From: Aphrophora alni
Lineage: Eukaryota > Arthropoda > Insecta > Hemiptera > Aphrophoridae
Reading direction: 5' to 3'
DNA: 64,000 nucleotides
NCBI GenBank assembly: GCA_963513935.1
Contig: OY740776.1
Span: 13,806,819-13,870,818, forward strand
Every line of letters begins with the position of its first letter. Within the stretch, counting starts at the first letter, position 1. A program made the position numbers and the translations under genes. Positions 60,095 through 64,000 of this stretch are shown here, one piece after another. The notes under the pieces were generated by a model. It was given only the letters and a program-made list of their open reading frames with translations. It was not told where the DNA came from and did no database searches.

Positions 60095-62722
60095 ATGTCG
60101 AAAAAGTTGTCAGGGGCACAAAGGAGAAGGTTGAACAAGGAAAGTGAGTTAGCGAACGAGGCTTTGTTAAGTAAAGTGCCAAAACTAACAAATTTTTTTA
60201 AAACCAATACGACACAAAATGTTCCCGTTGTTGAGATCAGTACTACGTTTGTATCAAGCTGTAGTTCTTCCTCACAAAGTAGCATTCAAGAGCAAGAGGC
60301 CAAAGACACAGAATTTGTGCCTGTACTTTCCCATACTGGCCGTACTGCTGATGATACCGTTACAAGCGATCGTGACTACAGTGATTGTGATAGTTCTAGT
60401 GACAATAAAATAGTGATAACACTGTCAACAGACACTGAAATTGAATTAATATCTGAACCAGATCAGGTGCCGGTGATAACTTCAGATCCATCAACGTGGC
60501 CAGCGCGTGTTCTCCATGTTCACCGTGATGAACTTATTTTGAAAGGGCCGACTGAATATTTTAAAGAAGACCGTGATTACCCAAAAAATAACGACGGTAG
60601 GCACTTTTCAAACCAATCTCGATATCGGATTTTGGAAAACGGAGAAAGAATATCAAGGAGATGGCTGATTTATTCTGAAAAATCGGATGCTGTCTACTGT
60701 TTCTGTTGTAGGCTATTTAATCCATCATCAAAGTCAAATTTTGGACAAGCAATGGGTTTTAATAACTGGAAAAATTTGACAGACCGTTTAAAATCCCATG
60801 AGTTGTCACCAGATCATTTCAAAAATATGGCTGAATGGTTTGAAGCAGAAAAAAGAATTAAAGGAGACACTTCAATTAATCAGCACATCATAAGGCAAAT
60901 TGAAACTGAGGCTCAGCGTTCAGCAGAAGTGTTGCGTCGGTTAGTAGAAATTACTTTATTTCTAGCAGAGCACAATATGGGGTTTCGTGGGTCATCTGCC
61001 AAAGTTTTTACCAAAAATAATGGGAACTTCCTTGGACTTGTACAACTTTTAGGGAAATTTGATACTGTACTAATGGAACACTTAAGACGTATAACTGAAA
61101 AAGAAACACAATTTCATTTATTAAGCGTGTCAATACAAAATGAACTACTAACTATACTAGGTGATTCAGTAAAGCAAAGCATCTTGACTAAAATAAAGGA
61201 AGCCAGATATTTTTCCGTTATCCTTGATTGTACTCCAGACATAAGTCACAAGGAGCAAGTTTCTTTAACGATTCGCTATGTCACTGAAGATGAAGATGGG
61301 AAAATCAAAATAGAAGAAAGTTTTATAGCCTATCGAGTTGCCGAAGGAACTACTGGAGAAGCTCTCGCTGACTTATTGTTCAAAGAAATTGAAGAGTGTG
61401 GTTTGAACATGACCAACTGTCGAGGTCAAGGATATGACAATGGCGCTAATATGGCAGGTGTACATAATGGAGTTCAAGCCCGAGTACTGGAAAAATTCCC
61501 TTCGGCTGTGTTTATTCCCTGTGGATGCCATAGCCTAAACCTAGTGATTGCTGATGGAGCAAAATCATCAGTTAAGTCTACGTCTTTATTTGGTATTCTA
61601 CAACGACTCTTTACCATCTTTTCAAGTTCAACAAAGCGCTGGTGTATAATAAACGACCATACTAAAGCACTTACTTTAAAGCAAGTGTGTGAAACGCGTT
61701 GGGAAGCTCGCATAAGTGCTGTTCAAGCTGTCAGATACCAATATGTGGAAGTCAGAGATGCGTTGGTTGAGTTAGGCGACAAAATAGATGACCCCCAAAC
61801 AGCCTCTGAAGCTCAATCTTTGATTAGTCAGATGGAAGACTTTTCGTTCATCGTAACTCTGATTTTGTGGAATGAAATTCTGTTTGAAGTTAATTTGATC
61901 AGTAAAAGCATTCAAGGTAAAGATGTAGATATCAGTGACTGTTCTGAGAAGTTCAACAAGTGTTTGGAGTTTTTAAACAGGTTTAGAGAGACTGGATATG
62001 TGGACGCAGTAATCTCAGCTAAAGAAATAGCAGCCGAACTTGGTATAGAACCTGTTTTCTCCGAGAAAAGGATTCGAAAAAGAAAACGCGTATTTTTGTA
62101 TGAGTCTTCTGAGGAAGTGCAATCGTCATCTGAAGAAACCTTTACAAGAGAAGTTTTTTATCCATTAGTAGATAACGTTCTGGCCTCACTTGAGAAAAGA
62201 TCATCTGCGTTGAAGGAACACCGAAAAATGTGGGGATTTTTGAGTAATGTTGATGATGCTCAACTTCCAGGAAAAGAAGATCTAAAAAAAAGTTGCTTGG
62301 ACCTTGAAATACATTTAACAGACGAAATAACCAAAGTGTCAGATATAAACGGCATTGAGCTGTATCATGAACTTTTACATGTAAGTTCGATTTTGGATCA
62401 TGGAAACCAAAAGAACATCAAAGTCTCACCAAAAGATCTATTGTGTAAGATAAAAACCACAAACAGTACAGATTTGTTCCCAAACTTGTGGGTCGCACTA
62501 AGAGTCTTACTAACAATACCCGTGACAGTTGCTAGTGCCGAACGGAGCTTTAGTAAACTTAAGCTCATAAAAACGTATTTGCGCTCTACAATGGCACAGG
62601 AAAGGCTGAACTCTCTCGCCATTCTTTCAATAGAGAATGACACAGCAAAAAACTTAGACTTCAAAGAAATTTTAAGAACTTTTGCTAATGCGAAAGCCAG
62701 GCGAATGCCTTTCAAAGTTTAA
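60095..62722 (+). CDS. hAT transposase, ZMYM1-like (875 residues)
   Basis: The first ATG of the frame is at 60095; the frame is open upstream to a GTG at 60011, but ATG with MSKKLSGAQRRRLNKE fits family starts. Domains in order: a short basic N-terminus (6-18); a serine-rich, acidic region (50-105); a TTF-type zinc finger at about 160-250 with Y-C-F-C-C (201-205), H235 and H241; the transposase core (DUF4371-like) with ARYFSVILDCTPD (D378) and GQGYDNGANMAG (D448); C476-x-C-H479 before SLNL; ETRW at 533-536; a basic nuclear-targeting-like KRIRKRKR (658-665); and the C-terminal hAT dimerisation region with PVTVASAERSFSKLKLIKTY, whose E816 is the likely third catalytic residue. It would bind the element ends and cut and rejoin them in the nucleus. 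No stop or frameshift occurs and the length is typical. AATAAA words follow at about 62792-62818. It could also be named a zinc finger MYM-type protein 1-like gene in databases, but the flanking terminal repeats show it is a transposon gene. Confidence 0.95.
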   Translation: MSKKLSGAQRRRLNKESELANEALLSKVPKLTNFFKTNTTQNVPVVEISTTFVSSCSSSSQSSIQEQEAKDTEFVPVLSHTGRTADDTVTSDRDYSDCDSSSDNKIVITLSTDTEIELISEPDQVPVITSDPSTWPARVLHVHRDELILKGPTEYFKEDRDYPKNNDGRHFSNQSRYRILENGERISRRWLIYSEKSDAVYCFCCRLFNPSSKSNFGQAMGFNNWKNLTDRLKSHELSPDHFKNMAEWFEAEKRIKGDTSINQHIIRQIETEAQRSAEVLRRLVEITLFLAEHNMGFRGSSAKVFTKNNGNFLGLVQLLGKFDTVLMEHLRRITEKETQFHLLSVSIQNELLTILGDSVKQSILTKIKEARYFSVILDCTPDISHKEQVSLTIRYVTEDEDGKIKIEESFIAYRVAEGTTGEALADLLFKEIEECGLNMTNCRGQGYDNGANMAGVHNGVQARVLEKFPSAVFIPCGCHSLNLVIADGAKSSVKSTSLFGILQRLFTIFSSSTKRWCIINDHTKALTLKQVCETRWEARISAVQAVRYQYVEVRDALVELGDKIDDPQTASEAQSLISQMEDFSFIVTLILWNEILFEVNLISKSIQGKDVDISDCSEKFNKCLEFLNRFRETGYVDAVISAKEIAAELGIEPVFSEKRIRKRKRVFLYESSEEVQSSSEETFTREVFYPLVDNVLASLEKRSSALKEHRKMWGFLSNVDDAQLPGKEDLKKSCLDLEIHLTDEITKVSDINGIELYHELLHVSSILDHGNQKNIKVSPKDLLCKIKTTNSTDLFPNLWVALRVLLTIPVTVASAERSFSKLKLIKTYLRSTMAQERLNSLAILSIENDTAKNLDFKEILRTFANAKARRMPFKV

Positions 62723-63060
62723 AGTTTGAATTTATGGACTACAAGAAAGAGCACTAAAGACATTAACGGAGAATGAAATATAAAATTATGTAAATAAATA
62801 AATCAAATGTAAATAAAAATGTATGTATATAAAATATGTAGGGGAGGGTGGGTGGTCCGTGATGATTTTATTTATATCTGCCGGTTTTTCCAGTCCGGAA
62901 CACGGCGGGTCCATAGGTGGTGGATAATGGAATGGCTCTAAAGAGCTAGGGTTTATCCCCCCGAACCAAAACTGGAACGGACAAAATACGGGGGTTTTTA
63001 AGGGGGGGGGCGCCGATTTCAACTTCGCCTTGGGCTCCCACAAACCACGCGACGGCCCTG
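62723..63060 (+). other. hAT 3' region and right terminal repeat
   Basis: It holds the 3' untranslated sequence with poly-A signals, then a GC-rich subterminal part (62860-63044) with runs of G, ending in the terminal repeat. A minus-strand frame across it is not a gene. Confidence 0.8.
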
Positions 63061-63068
63061 TATGTAGT
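63061..63068 (+). repeat. Right 8-bp target duplication TATGTAGT
   Basis: Second copy of the duplication, directly after the CCCTG end. Confidence 0.95.
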
Positions 63069-63714
63069 ATATTAATAAGTGGATACTCGGTCGGCCGCGG
63101 GTAGTTGTTTCTCTTTCTTTTTTGAGAAAGAGATACGTTGGGAATAGCCGACGTCAATAAAGTAATGATAGACACAATTACCTGTCTAACAACCGTTTAA
63201 AAACCGTATTCTTAGGACCTCTTTATCTACCAATACAATTTAACATTTCCTACAAGACACAAGAAACCAACTTTTGTTTGTAATATTTAGAGGATCTGTT
63301 TGCATTACATTATATATGATTTACTCTTGCAATATTTTTATCCTTTAAAAGCCTTTATCAAAGTCAGTTAGATTTATACTGTTAATTTTCAAAATTTATT
63401 GAACGTTAAAAATTATTAATTGACTGTGAGAAAAGAACGAAACCCTTACTATTTTTACTTGTAGTGAATTCACAAAACTGAATGAGAAGACATTATTTAA
63501 ATTATCCTTTTACGACAAGGAGTTCTATGTCGTTAGAAGACATTTGCATTACAAAGGATTGTAGAAAACTGCAATATGAGGACTAAGAATGTCTCCAGAC
63601 AAAGGGGACATTTAAAAAATGCATCCGTTGTTATTTTGTAAGTACAGTCTGTATAAGGATTAAATTATTTACAAAACATTAAACCTGGTGTTTATAACGG
63701 ACTAAAAAGTATAA
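63069..63714. other. Non-coding DNA without a recognised gene
   Basis: A short palindrome ctttcttttttgagaaag lies near 63113-63130. No gene is supported. Confidence 0.35.
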
Positions 63715-64000
63715 AATAAGGTTAGGTTAGGTCGCTTAACAATTTAGCATTGGGCTGAAATCAGAAGAAAAGAAAGAGAGTGAAGACATAGGAAGGATAA
63801 GTTAAAGGTTAGGTTAGGAGTGAAGACATAAGAAGGAGGAGTTAAAGGTTAGGTTAGGTTAGGTCGCTTTAAACTTTAGCATTGGGCTGAAATCAGAAGA
63901 AAAGAAAGGGAGTGTGACATAGGAAGGATAAGTTAAAGGTCAGGTTAGCGGTGAAGACATAAGAAGGAGGAGTTAAAGGTTAGGTTAGGTTAGGTTAGGT
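63715..64000 (+). repeat. 132-bp tandem repeat with embedded TTAGG runs
   Basis: The block tttagcattgggctgaaatc starts at 63743 and 63875, 132 bases apart. Each unit also has gtgaagacata-gaaggaggag blocks and ends in two to four TTAGG units. The last 23 bases of the window are a TTAGG run, so the array continues outside. TTAGG is the ancestral insect telomere repeat; such short internal runs are common in insect genomes. Confidence 0.85.

Larger units (their letters stand above)
59535..63060 (+). mobile_element. hAT DNA transposon, complete, 3526 bp
   Basis: The termini CAGGGCCGTCGCGTGG (59535-59550) and the complement at 63045-63060 are a perfect 16-bp inverted repeat, flanked by perfect TATGTAGT duplications. 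One uninterrupted transposase frame lies inside. The ends are CG-rich, in contrast to the AT-rich neighbourhood; the left end also contains a GGCGACC/GGTCGCC hairpin at 59556-59574. Intact ends, duplication and frame mean that it inserted recently and may be able to move. Confidence 0.95.

Noticed and set aside
62786..63175. 129-codon minus-strand frame
   Set aside because: It spans the hAT 3' region, its terminal repeat and host flank, so it cannot be a conserved gene.

Overview
This is an AT-rich stretch of animal nuclear DNA, most likely from an insect. TTAGG (insect telomere motif) arrays close the right edge. Every recognisable coding region belongs to a transposable element of a kind common in arthropods, and no host gene could be recognised. 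A hemipteran source is a guess from the general look of the repeats and cannot be shown from the window.

Two elements look complete. One is a minus-strand Ty3/gypsy LTR retrotransposon (12798-17682). It has 180-bp LTRs that read as identical, a 5-bp target duplication (GTAAG), a tRNA-Leu-type primer site and a gag-pol coding region split only at an A8 run. The other is a plus-strand hAT DNA transposon (59535-63060). It has 16-bp perfect terminal inverted repeats, an 8-bp target duplication (TATGTAGT) and an uninterrupted 875-codon ZMYM1-like transposase. Both insertions must be young.

Older material fills the rest. There are a PIF/Harbinger relic with perfect ends and one nonsense codon (3616-4272), a second Harbinger-like non-autonomous element (33652-34244), two non-LTR retrotransposon fossils (about 6886-7438 and 46497-47240), and two remnants of a Mutator-like transposase-domain family (12742-12797 joined to 17688-17799, and 51190-51882). 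There are several fold-back elements (8226-8435, 8549-9380, 11228-11346, 23681-23913, 42704-43666). At least ten diverged interspersed repeat families, called A to J here, recur on both strands.

Tandem arrays are prominent. They are a 192-bp array made from the tail of the Mutator-like remnant (17725-18845), a 28-bp minisatellite growing out of a D-family copy (48381-48776), a 91-bp array inside a B-family copy (49360-50185), four copies of the A family (52290-53295), and a 192-bp array at 55121-56525. Each unit of this last array holds a stem-loop resembling the hammerhead ribozyme core. That array, with related motifs at 1.8, 23.7-23.9 and 43.5 kb, is the best candidate for something undescribed: it fits the layout of a metazoan retrozyme, but an extra unpaired base in the core leaves activity open.

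Repeat families were recognised by eye. Their boundaries are approximate, and no similarity search or folding calculation was run.
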